Shown here: piece by piece, positions 30,705 through 40,462 of the stretch | How the letters are laid out: each line of letters opens with the position of its first letter | How positions within the stretch are numbered: the stretch's first letter is position 1 | Origin: Asparagopsis taxiformis | Taxonomy: Eukaryota > Rhodophyta > Florideophyceae > Bonnemaisoniales > Bonnemaisoniaceae | NCBI GenBank assembly: GCA_030407315.1 | Contig: JALQPE010002446.1 | Location: forward strand, 1-64,000 | DNA length: 64,000 bases | Reading direction: 5' to 3' | Translations under genes and position numbers: made by a program | Notes under the pieces: model-generated | Database searches by the model: none | What the model was told of the DNA's origin: nothing | Seen by the model: the letters and a program-made list of their open reading frames with translations, nothing else

Positions 30705-31778
30705 CTATCCATGGACATCATTAGCCACTAAAATACCAGTAATGACCGAAATAATGGTAGCACCCAGCAGCATGAAAGCAAACTTGCGCACGAGCCATGC
30801 GGTATGTTCAATAAACTCTTCAGTAATCGCGGCAAAGGCGCCGATATAAATAAAGGTCGCTGTAGAAATGGCGAAGAAAACGCCCTGCACGGTTTCATCG
30901 AGCCCGGACAGCGCTGCTCCGACGCCGACACCCACGGGCACGGTGAGTGTGAACACGAGGACGAGAATCAGAAACGGGAGGTAATTGAGCGACCACGCGA
31001 GATTAAAGGCGATACTGACCGCAGTTGCCCACCGATGAGACACGAGCGCAATAAAAATGTTGAGCGTCGTTGAAAACGACGACGACAAGCCAAGCGCCAT
31101 GCATTCAAACAGCGAGTGCAGAGATAAAGCCATGACACGTGTAAATCCACGAACAAACTGCGGCGAGCGGAGGCCGACCTGGACGATTTGCTCTGTCTGC
31201 GCGCCCTCTTCTGAACTGGACGCTTTGACTGGCACGTGAGTGTGGCCGTTGTCTTCGAGATCACAAGATGTGGTACCGATGAGTCTTGGGATAATCACAC
31301 GTTCTGTCGCGAGAACGGCATAATAGGAGACCATAATCACGAAGAAGGCCCATGGAAATTCGAGTTCCTCCTCCTCTTCATCATCATGCCCCTCGCCTTC
31401 TTCTTCGCCCTCCTCCTCCTCCTCTTCGCCGTGGCCGTGGCCCTCGAAGAGCTCCACGGCTTCGGGGAGCAGATGGAGCAGGCCGGCCGAGAGGAAGATA
31501 CCGGCGGAAAGGGCGTTTCCAAAGTGTTTCACTTTTTGTAGAGTGACAGAGTCCTTGTTGAACGACTTCCACGAGCGGAGGAAGATGATGATGTGCGCGA
31601 ACACCAGACCTTCTACGATGAGCAATGCGGAGAAGCCGATCTTCCAGTTGCGAATGCAGGCACCCACGCAGTCGCTGTCATCGGTGTTGTGCACGGCGGT
31701 CTCGAGAATGGCATTGTGCAGAGTGGACAACACCGGGTCCTCGGCGGCACGGCTTGCCAGGAGCGAGGATACGGTCAT
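30705..31778 (-). CDS. ZIP-family metal transporter 2 of 3
   Basis: 357 aa. It has the ZIP fold with TM4 LSLHSLFECMALGL and TM5 SHRWATAVSIAFNLAW, and a Gly-rich TM6 (PVGVGVGAALSG). The loop after TM3 is an acidic His-containing tract (GHGHGEEEEE...HDDEEEEE), a probable cytosolic metal-sensing or chelating loop as in other ZIPs. It is highly similar to ZIP 3 throughout the TM region. It likely imports Zn2+ (family inference). A TATA-like ATATAAT on the - strand at 31872-31878 is 94 nt before the ATG. Confidence 0.92.
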   Translation of the reverse strand: MTVSSLLASRAAEDPVLSTLHNAILETAVHNTDDSDCVGACIRNWKIGFSALLIVEGLVFAHIIIFLRSWKSFNKDSVTLQKVKHFGNALSAGIFLSAGLLHLLPEAVELFEGHGHGEEEEEEGEEEGEGHDDEEEEELEFPWAFFVIMVSYYAVLATERVIIPRLIGTTSCDLEDNGHTHVPVKASSSEEGAQTEQIVQVGLRSPQFVRGFTRVMALSLHSLFECMALGLSSSFSTTLNIFIALVSHRWATAVSIAFNLAWSLNYLPFLILVLVFTLTVPVGVGVGAALSGLDETVQGVFFAISTATFIYIGAFAAITEEFIEHTAWLVRKFAFMLLGATIISVITGILVANDVHG

Positions 31779-32346
31779 TGTGGCGCGGCTATCGGTGCTG
31801 CACGAGTGGGTGGGTGGGTTGGGTTGGGGACAGGGTGCCGGATGGAAACGCCGGTGCTTGCAAGGCGGCAGATTATATGGAATATTAGGTGTGCACAGGT
31901 GCGTGTGATATGCGGATAAACGATGATTTGTGAAGATTTTTTTTCTCCACTCGCGTTAGTTACACTGCATGTTGTTAGGCAACGTGCAGTGATTGGATAC
32001 ACGTAGCGGTGCCTCATACATTGATGTTGTTCATATCACTCGCTTTGCCTGACGTTGGTGGATAATGCTTCACACATTTGCAATTGTGACGCAGAGCTCT
32101 TTAATAAATTGTCCTCAGATCGTATAACACTTTGAATTGAGCTTGGAAACCATTGTGCGACAGACTTGATCTCCCTTGACGTCCCTTTGGAGCACTACCA
32201 ACTTTTGTAGATCACAAGCGAAAACATGCAACAATTATCACTCTAGACATTACGCCCCGCTCGTAGAGCAGGCACGTGTGCTCTCGGCTGTACAAACACC
32301 AAACCAATGGCTTAGTCTCGACGCAGGTATCTGTCCGCGCCACGTG
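31779..32346. other. Spacer between ZIP genes 2 and 3
   Basis: No gene seen. It contains the TATA-like element of ZIP 2 (31872-31878). Confidence 0.5.
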
Positions 32347-33375
32347 TCATCCGTGGATATCATTGGCCGCCAAAATACCAGTAATCACCGAAATAATGGT
32401 GGCACCGAACAGCATAAAGCCAAATTTGCGCACCAGCCATTGTGTGTGCTCGATAAATTCTTCACTCACCCCCGCAAATGCGCCGAGGTAGATGAATGTC
32501 GCTGTAGAGATAGCGAAGAACACCCCTTGTGCCGTGTTGTTCAATCCCGTCAAGGCCGCTCCAATCCCGACACCGATCGGAACTGTCAATGTAAACACCA
32601 TCACCAGAACCAGAAATGGGAGATAATTAATCGACCATGCCAAATTGAACGCAATACTAATTGCTGTTGCCCATCGGTGAGACACTAGTGCAATAAATAT
32701 GTTGAGCGTTGTGGTGAACGATGATGTCAATCCAAGTGCCATACATTCCACCAATGAGTGCAGGGACAGCGCTAACACGCGAGTCAACCCACGAACAAAT
32801 TCAGGTGACCGCAGTCCTGCTGGTGCCACTTTCTCTTCTACTTCTTCGCTGCTGCCGGCTGTTTCGAGCTTTGCTGCTACCTCTTTGGTTCCGTGGTCTT
32901 CGAGATCACAAGAGGTAGTGCCGATGAGTCTTGGAATAATTACACGTTCAATTGCTAAAACTGCATAGTAGGAGACCATGATGACGAAGAATGCCCAAGG
33001 GAATTCAACTTCCTCCTCCTCCTCCTCACCTTCTTCTTCATCATCATGTTCTTCGCCTTCTTCCTCATCTCCGTGGCCATGGCCGTCGAACAGCTCTACA
33101 GCTTCGGGCAGAAGATGAAGCATACCAGCCGAAAGGAAAATGCCTGAGGACATGGCATTTCCATAGTGCTTAATCTTTTGCACTAGCATGGAATCCTTGT
33201 CAAACGACTTCCATGAGCGGAAGAAGTACACAATGTGCGCGAACAATAGGCCTTCCACTGATAGAATTGCGGCAAAACCAATCTTCCAATTGCGAATGCA
33301 GCTATCTACACAGGTACTGGTGTCGAGTTCATGAATGGACGCCTGCAGCTCGGAAAGAATCGATGTAACCGGCAT
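32347..33375 (-). CDS. ZIP-family metal transporter 3 of 3
   Basis: 342 aa from the ATG at 33375 (MPVTSILSELQ). The ATG at 33426 is too close to the TATA box at 33433-33440 to be in the mRNA. Eight TM helices, TM4 LSLHSLVECMALGL (Val replaces Phe), TM5 SHRWATAISIAFNLAW, and an acidic GHGHGDEEEGEEHDDEEEG loop. Nearly the same as ZIP 2 outside the N-terminus, the loop and the ETAGSSEE segment before TM4, so the pair arose by a relatively recent tandem duplication. Confidence 0.92.
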   Translation of the reverse strand: MPVTSILSELQASIHELDTSTCVDSCIRNWKIGFAAILSVEGLLFAHIVYFFRSWKSFDKDSMLVQKIKHYGNAMSSGIFLSAGMLHLLPEAVELFDGHGHGDEEEGEEHDDEEEGEEEEEEVEFPWAFFVIMVSYYAVLAIERVIIPRLIGTTSCDLEDHGTKEVAAKLETAGSSEEVEEKVAPAGLRSPEFVRGLTRVLALSLHSLVECMALGLTSSFTTTLNIFIALVSHRWATAISIAFNLAWSINYLPFLVLVMVFTLTVPIGVGIGAALTGLNNTAQGVFFAISTATFIYLGAFAGVSEEFIEHTQWLVRKFGFMLFGATIISVITGILAANDIHG

Positions 33376-33432
33376 GGTGGCACAACTGTCTATGGGGGAA
33401 CGAACGCTCGGGCACTGGTGACTCATGTGCGG

Positions 33433-33440
33433 TATTTATA
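33433..33440 (-). promoter_or_regulatory. TATA box of ZIP 3
   Basis: TATAAATA on the - strand, 58 nt before the chosen ATG (33375). It decides against the upstream ATG at 33426. Confidence 0.6.
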
Positions 33441-33795
33441 GGAATCTTTTTACCTGCACGGGTGCATTGTACACGACTGGTGCATGCTCTCATACGCAAT
33501 CTGATGCAAGAAAAGTGCATCGCATTGGCAATTCAGGCGAGAAAGTCAAGATTCGTTTAGGGCACCGGTACGCACGCAATCTGATGCCACAAAACCTTAC
33601 ATTCACAATTCAGGCAAGAAATTGAGACTCGTTAACGGCACCGGTGAAAAATAGACGTGGCTCGTAGGCATCGGTGCAATCCGATTGCGGTCTTGCGTGC
33701 AACAGTGTGCCATACGGCGCGTAAATGTTTTAATTGCATTATTTTTTCCAGATCCACTGACGAGACGGCAAGAAGGATTTCTTCACAGCCCAGTG

Positions 33796-33801
33796 TATAT
33801 A
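33796..33801 (+). promoter_or_regulatory. TATA-like box before the SRPBCC gene
   Basis: TATATA, 111 nt upstream of the ATG at 33912. The open frame upstream of 33912 has no ATG, which agrees with this start. Confidence 0.45.
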
Positions 33802-33911
33802 CGGTGCACCACTCGATTAGCCCCGGTGCCCTGAACACCACAAACACTTTGATCGACCGTCCCGACCATATCACGCAAACGCCATGCTCGTCACGACGAT
33901 CTCCCGCACGC

Positions 33912-34352
33912 ATGCTCATCATGACCTCCATCCAAACTCAGCTAGTCATCAACGCGTCGCCCTCCAAAGTGTACAATGTGCTAATGGACTTTGCCAAATA
34001 TCCGCTGTGGAACCCAATGGTACAAAACATATCTGGCGATACTACTGTCGGCTCCAAACTCGATCTATCCATCAAAATAGGCGACCGTCCACCAAAAACC
34101 TATACGCCCATAGTACTCAGCAACGAACAAGACAGCGAGTTCTCCTGGGGCGGCACAATCATTGCGAAATTCTTCCATCACGGCCAGCATTACTTTCGTC
34201 TCACCCCAATTCAAGACGCGACTTTATTCACACACGGCGAACAATTCAGCGGTCTATTCGCGCGCCCTTTCGACGCCGCCTTTGCAGCTGATCTACAGTC
34301 GTCCATCCACGCGTACAACAGCGCGTTCAAAGCCTACATCGAGAGCGAATAG
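33912..34352 (+). CDS. SRPBCC (START/Bet v 1-like) ligand-binding protein
   Basis: 146 aa. The opening strand-helix segment TQLVINASPSKVYNVLMDF and KYPLWNPMV is typical of polyketide cyclase/dehydrase-type SRPBCC proteins. The WNP motif is followed by alternating strands and a long C-terminal helix (SIHAYNSAFKAYIES). Such proteins form a deep hydrophobic pocket for lipids or other small ligands; the ligand cannot be told from sequence. No leader is present, so it is likely cytosolic. It is convergent with NDUFA12, whose stop codon lies only 5 nt away. Confidence 0.8.
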   Translation: MLIMTSIQTQLVINASPSKVYNVLMDFAKYPLWNPMVQNISGDTTVGSKLDLSIKIGDRPPKTYTPIVLSNEQDSEFSWGGTIIAKFFHHGQHYFRLTPIQDATLFTHGEQFSGLFARPFDAAFAADLQSSIHAYNSAFKAYIESE

Positions 34353-34357
34353 CCGTC

Positions 34358-34922
34358 TCACTTCAAGTCCAGCACGTCCTGTGCGTCCGAAGCGGCCGTT
34401 GTGCGCGCCCGTTGCGGCTCCCACGTTTCGTACTTCTCTCCCGCATTTCCGTGGTACTGTTTGGCTAATTTGTGATGCGGCGGCACGTACGCGTCTCGTG
34501 TGCCCGTGGCATTGCCCGAGAACTCACTCTGATAGCTCGGTTTCGGTAGTGGCTTGTTTGCCGGCGCATCATCGGTGTTGTGATGCAACCACGCGTGCCA
34601 TTCCGGTGTGATTTTCAAACTGTCCGGATTACGGTCGTCGACATATTCAACCCAGCGATCGCGTCCATACCATTCGTTTTTGTTCTCAAAGTAGCGGTTC
34701 TTGAACTGATCCTCGCCAACTTTGTGCGTCCAAATTTACACAAGTTAGTGCTTTGCTTGATTAGATGATGATTAGCGTTTGATGCGCCACGCACGCGTCT
34801 ACACACATGTACGTACCGAAATATTGCATTGTTCCCATTTTGTTCATTTTGATGGCGCGCACCGTTCCCCATAGTCCGCGCCAACGCGCTTCAGTTACCA
34901 ATGCTTTCACCGCCGACGACAT
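34358..34922 (-). CDS. NDUFA12: NADH dehydrogenase (complex I) accessory subunit NDUFA12 / B17.2
   Basis: Join on the - strand of 34922-34817 and 34719-34358; 155 aa. Exon 1 encodes the helical N-terminus (MSSAVKALVTEARWRG...MGTMQYF). Exon 2 encodes the conserved core KNRYFENKNEWYGRDRWVEY, TPEWHAWLHH and GTRDAYVPPHH. The donor is GTACGT; the acceptor is AAAG about 25 nt after a CTAAC branch-point-like site; the intron is 97 nt and the frame joins exactly. The subunit sits in the matrix arm of respiratory complex I. N-terminal targeting is internal, as is usual for this family. Confidence 0.9.
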
Positions 34923-35137
34923 GTTTGGTTGCCCGGGTCGAGTGGAGCGCGAAGAGACACCAACTCGGTCGGTGCCAGCTGTGGTACCACGTCCGACATG
35001 CGTGCGGATACCAACAGAAAGTAGTTTGTGAAATACTGCCAGGTTTTAAAATATTTCAAAATAATCTAAACAAGTTAAAATTAGTCGTACATCTACCATT
35101 CCATTCGTTCAAGCTGTTGCTGGCCAGATTGAGATCA

Positions 35138-36454
35138 TCATCTTCTGGCAGTTCTGACAATGACAACGTTGGAAGTGCGCAGTCGGTCCGCGATCCTCAG
35201 CAGTTCCGAAATGTCGCATGGCGGGTAATGAAGTAAAAGCTTCATACAACCTGCAAAGTCGGCCATAAGCAACTCGTCGCGAATGCGGATCAGCATTGCC
35301 ACACATATGTATCGCAGCCACGACAGTCGTAGCTCCGACGTCAGCAGCGAATCCCACAGACCAACACAATCCGCCAATGTAAACTCCTGCGACAACCATA
35401 GACGAATCCATCGCAATCCGTAAAAGCGCGGGTCCACACCACATTGATTCATATGTCGTTCCAAACCTGGATCCTTTATGCGCAGCAACGCCTGTAACTC
35501 TCTCAACTGTTTACCAATACCGGACACGGCAGTTTCCTTGATTGCATAACACGTTGCCATTTCCGTCATGATACTCTCAAAGCAATAATACGCATCAGCT
35601 TCCGCATCCGACAAGTCCTCCGATCGATTGTCGCCAAACACAAGCATGAACGGCGCGGCCAATTCGTTCATCCCCTGCCGATAGCCCAATTGCGGATGCA
35701 TTTTGGCGTACACGAAAAGCATGCGTTCCAAGTTATCGCGCAGGGCATCAAATTTGTGCAAATCGGGATGTGTTCTTCGCACATCTCGTTGAATCATTTC
35801 ACGCAACTGGCCATCTTTAAAAAACTCACGCCACTGACTATTAGCGGCGTCACTCAACGGATGATCGCCATCGTCTGTCGAGCGCGCGCTCGGGTCCACG
35901 GTGACGTGCAGCACGGTAGCCCAATATTGTGCGCGTCGCGCCGCAAGCTGCGTCGACCAATCAGCACGGTCCGGTGGTAGATAGCCTGTGAGCAGCTTCC
36001 ATGCCAAAGCGCGTGTCCATGGCGCATTGGGGATGCCGTGCGCCCAGACGATGCGACGCAACTCGTCGACGTCCACAGTCGAGGCGCCGAGACAGGCGCG
36101 AAAGAGCTCCTCGCGTGTTTCGGACGCGATGGAGGTCGAGTTTGCGGACAGTGTGGACGCGATTGAGGAGGTGGAGGACGGCGAAAAGGTCAGACCACCG
36201 GACAATGCATGCTGAATCTGCGCAGTGATGACGTCCACATCGCGCGGCGTCGCGGAGCACACAGACGACTTGGTGTCTTCCGGCGACTCGGGTGGAGGCG
36301 GCAACGGTGGTGGCGGTGGCGGCGATTGGGCCGGACGCAAATGATTGGCGCGTATCACCTCGGGTGGTGTGTAGGCGGTTTTGTCGCGGAGTGGTGGTCG
36401 ACGACTTGCGGTTTGAGTCATGTCGGTTAGTTCGACGAGACGTGCGCCGGTCAT
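35138..36454 (-). CDS. TBC-domain Rab GTPase-activating protein, TBC1D13-like
   Basis: 438 aa from the ATG at 36454; another in-frame ATG at 36586 cannot be excluded. The N-terminus is Pro-rich. The TBC domain carries the catalytic Arg finger in IQRDVRR (about residue 220) and the Gln finger in GYRQG (about 255), so it should be active. The order LLTGYLPPDRADW, HPLSDAANSQWREFFKD, LFVYAKMHPQLGY, YYCFESIMTEM and RWIRLWLSQEF matches TBC1D13 rather than other TBC subfamilies. These proteins switch Rab GTPases off in membrane traffic. Divergent from the profilin gene. Confidence 0.88.
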   Translation of the reverse strand: MTGARLVELTDMTQTASRRPPLRDKTAYTPPEVIRANHLRPAQSPPPPPPLPPPPESPEDTKSSVCSATPRDVDVITAQIQHALSGGLTFSPSSTSSIASTLSANSTSIASETREELFRACLGASTVDVDELRRIVWAHGIPNAPWTRALAWKLLTGYLPPDRADWSTQLAARRAQYWATVLHVTVDPSARSTDDGDHPLSDAANSQWREFFKDGQLREMIQRDVRRTHPDLHKFDALRDNLERMLFVYAKMHPQLGYRQGMNELAAPFMLVFGDNRSEDLSDAEADAYYCFESIMTEMATCYAIKETAVSGIGKQLRELQALLRIKDPGLERHMNQCGVDPRFYGLRWIRLWLSQEFTLADCVGLWDSLLTSELRLSWLRYICVAMLIRIRDELLMADFAGCMKLLLHYPPCDISELLRIADRLRTSNVVIVRTARR

Positions 36455-36914
36455 GTGGGTGAGGTGGAGCGAGGACGGAGGGAGGGAGAGATGGAGCGAG
36501 CGAGCGATGAACCAACTGAGCTGCAAGTTTTGTGCCAGTTGTGGAAAAGGAGTGCAATGGCGTCCTTGCTGGCGCGTCGGGTGCATGTGTGTATTTTGAA
36601 AAGTTTTCGGAAATGAAATTGAAAATTTTGCTGTAATCAATCAAGTGTCAGCATTTGAAAACAAATGACACGTCGTGCGCGTACGTCAGGTGTTGTGGTG
36701 CGATTTTTACAGTTTGCTTTTGTTTTGTGATATTTTGAGCCACGCCATTCGCAGCCGCGCGTGCAGTGCAGTGCAGAGCATTGCGATTGCAAGCCTTCCA
36801 ACGTCCGTGCGATTACTTCAAATAGTCCCCCCGCGACCGCCTCCCCCCATTTGCCACCAGCTGTCCTGGTCTATTGACGAAACACTCGCTTCACATCTTC
36901 ACGCTCCGCTCAAC
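36455..36914. other. Divergent spacer between the TBC gene and profilin
   Basis: No gene seen. Pyrimidine-rich 5' leader sequence precedes the profilin ATG; no clear TATA box. Confidence 0.4.
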
Positions 36915-37431
36915 ATGTCTTGGCAATCCTACATCGATGATCAGCTACTCGCTGCTGGCTGTATGGTACGTGTGCAATTGTGCTCAATTCTCTCTCACAA
37001 CAATTCATCATCTCTCCCTACTCACCACCTGCTTTCCTACTCTTCTATAGTACGCCACAATCAATTCTCATAGTGGAGATCTCTGGGCTTGTAGTCCTGG
37101 CTTCACCATGTCCGCTAGTGAATGCACCACCCTTTCAAATGTGCTCAAAGGTACCGATTTGAGCTCGCTCGGGGCCAGCGGCTTCACTGTAGCCGGTCAA
37201 AAATATGCTTTCACACGTGGTGAAGTGGATGATGAGGAAGGCGGCGCATCCTTCTTGCAAGGTCGATGCAAGGAGGAGGGCAAGTCGTCGCAGGGTGTCA
37301 TTGTGTATTGCACAGGCTCGGCACTTATTGTCGGTGTCCATGACCCCGCGTTCAGCGATGGTGCAACGTTTGCCAAGGTGAACACCGACATGGGCCGTAT
37401 CGCTGACTACATGATTGAAACTGGCTTCTAG
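36915..37431 (+). CDS. Profilin
   Basis: Join of 36915-36965 and 37051-37431; 143 aa. The N-terminal helix MSWQSYIDDQLLA is the profilin signature (SWQxYVDxxL). The 85-nt intron (GTACGT...ATAG) restores CMYATINSHSGDLWACSPGF. The C-terminal half has the strands and terminal helix ADYMIETGF usual in profilins. It binds actin monomers and poly-proline and controls filament growth in the cytosol. A 20-25 residue insert after VAGQKYAFTRGE, rich in Glu, Asp and Gly, is somewhat longer than in plant profilins. Confidence 0.92.
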
Positions 37432-37560
37432 ATGTGCGACTCAGCATCCGATCGCTTTGAAACACTAGAGCTTAGATGCAGTCGCTGCTTGTGTCTTTAT
37501 ATCAAGCAGAGGGTAGTGCTAACATAAAATTGAGTTGTTTACTGCATCATTGTCGATGTG

Positions 37561-38652
37561 TTATCGTGCCAATGCACAAACGTCAGGTTGTGAACTTCGG
37601 TAACTCACGACAAATACTTGCAAGCCACTATCGGCCATGATGTGCAACGAGCGTTGAATCGCTTGCAAAATCCATTGACGCTTGTTACCAAACACGCCAT
37701 CACCAACGAGTGTGAGATAAACCTTGTTCGAGCCTCCAGCACGCTGATTGATCAGCGCAACACGCAGCGCACATTCATAGGTCGCCTCCAACACCAATCG
37801 TGCAACTGGCTCCCACACGTCCTGAGACACTCTGGAGTACGACACTGGAACAGCCGAACAGTACACTTGTGTGACCAATTGTCCGCAATTGGCCGCCGTC
37901 ACTTCCGTGTCGTACATAACGCCGATGCGCAACTTTTCACGCAACGCATCTTTCTCGTCTTCACTCATCGATTGCAATTGCAGCGCCACACGACGCAGCC
38001 CCTCCTCTTTCCCGAGCGCATAGCCATTCACCATATCCCAAATGGAATGATCCGCATTACCCAGCGCATCACCAAACTGTTTCAAACAGTCAATCTGCAA
38101 TTCGGCCGACTGTCCAATCTGACTAGCCACTGTGACAAAGTAATTGCGATAAATCGTTCCAGCGGCACACGCCATGGCGCACACAGGCCCCTGCGTGTGA
38201 TCGTACGCATAGATACCGATGCCGTCCTCCGGCGTCGCACTGGGACTCGCCATCTCCAACAGATTGAATTGCGAGGCAACCTGAATGGTAGCGCCCTTTG
38301 CGGCTGGATCCAAATGAATCGATTTGGCGTTGGACACGAGCTCGCAGACGCGCAACGGCGTCGCTTGCTGTTGGACATGGAGGGTTGCACGACGCAAATC
38401 GGCTAGTGACGGCGTTTCAAATGTGCCAAACATCATGCGACGGCCGTTTTCTAACGATTCGAGCGTTGTAGCCGATAGTGTCAGATTGTTTCGGACCTGC
38501 TCTGGCGACACTTCGCGAAAGCCGACCAGATCTTCAAACCATGACATGGCCGGGCGCAGATCGGCATGGTGCGTCGGCTGCTTACGCGACGAATGCAATG
38601 CGCGACGAAACAGGGACACCGGCGAGCAGCACCAGAACGGGAGTAGCGTCAT
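37561..38652 (-). CDS. Conserved uncharacterised protein, macro-domain-like
   Basis: 363 aa. The core begins near residue 36 (MSWFEDLVGF). The motifs QVASQFNLLEMASPSATPEDG, IYAYDHTQGP and GTIYRNYF and the C-terminal YLTLVGDGVFGN...WI belong to a widespread bacterial and eukaryotic family without an assigned reaction. The VGDGVFGN loop and preceding strand resemble the ligand loop of macro domains (ADP-ribose binding), but this is inference from pattern. The first 35 residues are basic and Ser/Arg-rich (FRRALHSSRK), like a mitochondrial or plastid presequence. Convergent with profilin. Confidence 0.7.
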   Translation of the reverse strand: MTLLPFWCCSPVSLFRRALHSSRKQPTHHADLRPAMSWFEDLVGFREVSPEQVRNNLTLSATTLESLENGRRMMFGTFETPSLADLRRATLHVQQQATPLRVCELVSNAKSIHLDPAAKGATIQVASQFNLLEMASPSATPEDGIGIYAYDHTQGPVCAMACAAGTIYRNYFVTVASQIGQSAELQIDCLKQFGDALGNADHSIWDMVNGYALGKEEGLRRVALQLQSMSEDEKDALREKLRIGVMYDTEVTAANCGQLVTQVYCSAVPVSYSRVSQDVWEPVARLVLEATYECALRVALINQRAGGSNKVYLTLVGDGVFGNKRQWILQAIQRSLHIMADSGLQVFVVSYRSSQPDVCALAR

Positions 38653-38958
38653 GGTCAGATTTAGTCAGTCGTCAAGGATCGATCGGGTGGGCGGTCGATG
38701 GCCGATTAGGGTGCGCGAGTGAACAAACATCAGGGATGGTGAGGCGAGAGAAGCAGCAACAGCAGCAGGTGATAATGGCGGGATGAGGCGGAGCGGAACG
38801 GAGTGGAGTGGTGCGCAAGAGTAGTCAATGGTCAATGAAATTCAGCAATGCCGCCTGCAGCGCGAGAATGGGCGCGCGCGCGCTGGAGATGAATAAACGT
38901 GAGAGCGACAATTGATGGGTTAAATTATTGAACAAATTGCAACGCGAGCGAAGTGCTG

Positions 38959-40398
38959 CTACACTTGACTACGCAGCGTGAGAAAACTCAAAGTCAACGG
39001 CAGATATTCTGATAGACGCCATGCCACATCGCTCACAATATGCAAATTTCTACCTAAAAAATCTAACAACGCTTCGACCACGTGATGCCCGTCCGATGCC
39101 AATGACACTCCGAGTGCCTGTGCGCTCGCGATCACCGCCTGCGGATGTTCCAACACGCCGCGATTCACTTCGTATAGCGCGAAGAACAGTCCAATCAATG
39201 GCGCATAGTACAGTCCCCTCTGCACTGTTCCCCTGAAAAAGCCGCACACGCCCTCCTCCTGCACAATGCGACGCGCGGTGGACGCCACACCCATATATTT
39301 GCCAGTCTCAAGATAGCATTGCGGATTCTGCACCGATAGTCGTGTCACCAGTACATCCGCCGGCGTTGTTGCCATCGCCGCTAGTGCCCCCGCCAACGCG
39401 CCCATCAGCGCGTCGCATAGCACCCCCGGCTGCGCTAGCATCCCGCCGAGCAGCGTCGGATGTGTGGCCAGCATTTGCTTGCCAAATTCATACAGCATGA
39501 TCTGCAATCCGCCGTAGGGAACGTCGCGCCACAATACCGCCTCCCATGCTACTAGCGATCCTTCCCGACCGCTCGCGTTTATAAACGCATCGCGCACCGC
39601 CGTTTGCCAATCGCGACTCACCCCCAATTGCAGTCGTTTGTTCACAATCTCCGCAGGAACACGCACAACGCTCCCGATTGCATCGCCCAATGCTCCCGCC
39701 ACTAGAAACGTTACCAGTGGCAAGTCGTGGAAAAATGATGTCACTGATAGATTCATCAATACACTTTTGATCAATTCATATACCGCTAGATAGATCGCCG
39801 AATTGGGCGCTTCCTTCAGAATGTTGCTCGCAATGCCCGTGTACAAATTATCAAACAAACCGCGTTCATCCGCTGCTAGACCAGGCGTACCTCGCGCCTG
39901 CAGTCGAGTCTTGATACTGTCAATTGGATGCACAATGGCCGTAGAACAGGCGCTCGCTACAAATGCTGCAAATCCAGCAATACGATACGACACACCCAGA
40001 CCACCACCACCAGCTTCAACCACTTTCTTGAAATCAGCCACCGGTGCACTCTCAATCGTCGTCTCAATCGCCTTGACATACTCCTTGTAGGCGCGCTCCG
40101 CCCTCCGACGCGCATACGGATTGATGGGCGTCGGTGCAAGTCCAAGCGCGTCCACATTGTTCGGCAGCACCGAGGCTGCAATCACAACAGCGGCTGCACT
40201 AGACAAAAATGCCCTCCTTGAAATCGGCGTCGAGTGCGAATCATTATCATCAATAGAAGCGCGTGATGATTCTGGTTGCACATCCTGACATGCTTGAAAT
40301 CGGTGCGATGAAACACGTGGCCGACGCGCAGTTGTGACTAGAAAATGACCTCGCGTATGCGGCCAAAATGTCAATGGACTGCTCGATTGAAAGGCCAT
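38959..40398 (-). CDS. Mitochondrial-carrier-family transporter with plastid/Tat-type leader (SAM-carrier-like)
   Basis: 479 aa from the ATG at 40398; a TATA-like TATAACAA at 40455-40462 rules against the ATG at 40578. Three carrier repeats carry PIDSIKTR, PAEIVNKR and PADVLVTR, with six TM helices. The repeat pattern is closest to S-adenosylmethionine carriers and their plastid relatives, but the substrate is inferred. The first 60 residues are basic and Ser-rich like a plastid transit peptide, followed by SRRAFLSSAAAVVIAASVLP and VDA, a textbook twin-arginine thylakoid signal. About 55 charged residues separate it from TM1. Confidence 0.82.
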   Translation of the reverse strand: MAFQSSSPLTFWPHTRGHFLVTTARRPRVSSHRFQACQDVQPESSRASIDDNDSHSTPISRRAFLSSAAAVVIAASVLPNNVDALGLAPTPINPYARRRAERAYKEYVKAIETTIESAPVADFKKVVEAGGGGLGVSYRIAGFAAFVASACSTAIVHPIDSIKTRLQARGTPGLAADERGLFDNLYTGIASNILKEAPNSAIYLAVYELIKSVLMNLSVTSFFHDLPLVTFLVAGALGDAIGSVVRVPAEIVNKRLQLGVSRDWQTAVRDAFINASGREGSLVAWEAVLWRDVPYGGLQIMLYEFGKQMLATHPTLLGGMLAQPGVLCDALMGALAGALAAMATTPADVLVTRLSVQNPQCYLETGKYMGVASTARRIVQEEGVCGFFRGTVQRGLYYAPLIGLFFALYEVNRGVLEHPQAVIASAQALGVSLASDGHHVVEALLDFLGRNLHIVSDVAWRLSEYLPLTLSFLTLRSQV

Positions 40399-40454
40399 CG
40401 CGTCGACAGCTTTCCTAATGGCAGACTCGGTGTGGACGGACTCCAATTTGCGCC

Positions 40455-40462
40455 TTGTTATA
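40455..40462 (-). promoter_or_regulatory. TATA-like box of the carrier gene at 38959-40398
   Basis: TATAACAA on the - strand, 57 nt before the ATG at 40398. Confidence 0.4.

Noticed and set aside
31337..31572. Extra ORFs around the acidic loop of ZIP 2 on both strands
   Set aside because: They are shadows of the GAA/GAG-rich codons of the Glu-rich loop.
28954..33375. Loss of the metal site in the ZIP proteins because TM5 reads HRWAT instead of HxxxE
   Set aside because: ZIP II proteins such as human ZIP1 also have a TM5 without that Glu (HKGILA), so this is normal for the subfamily.
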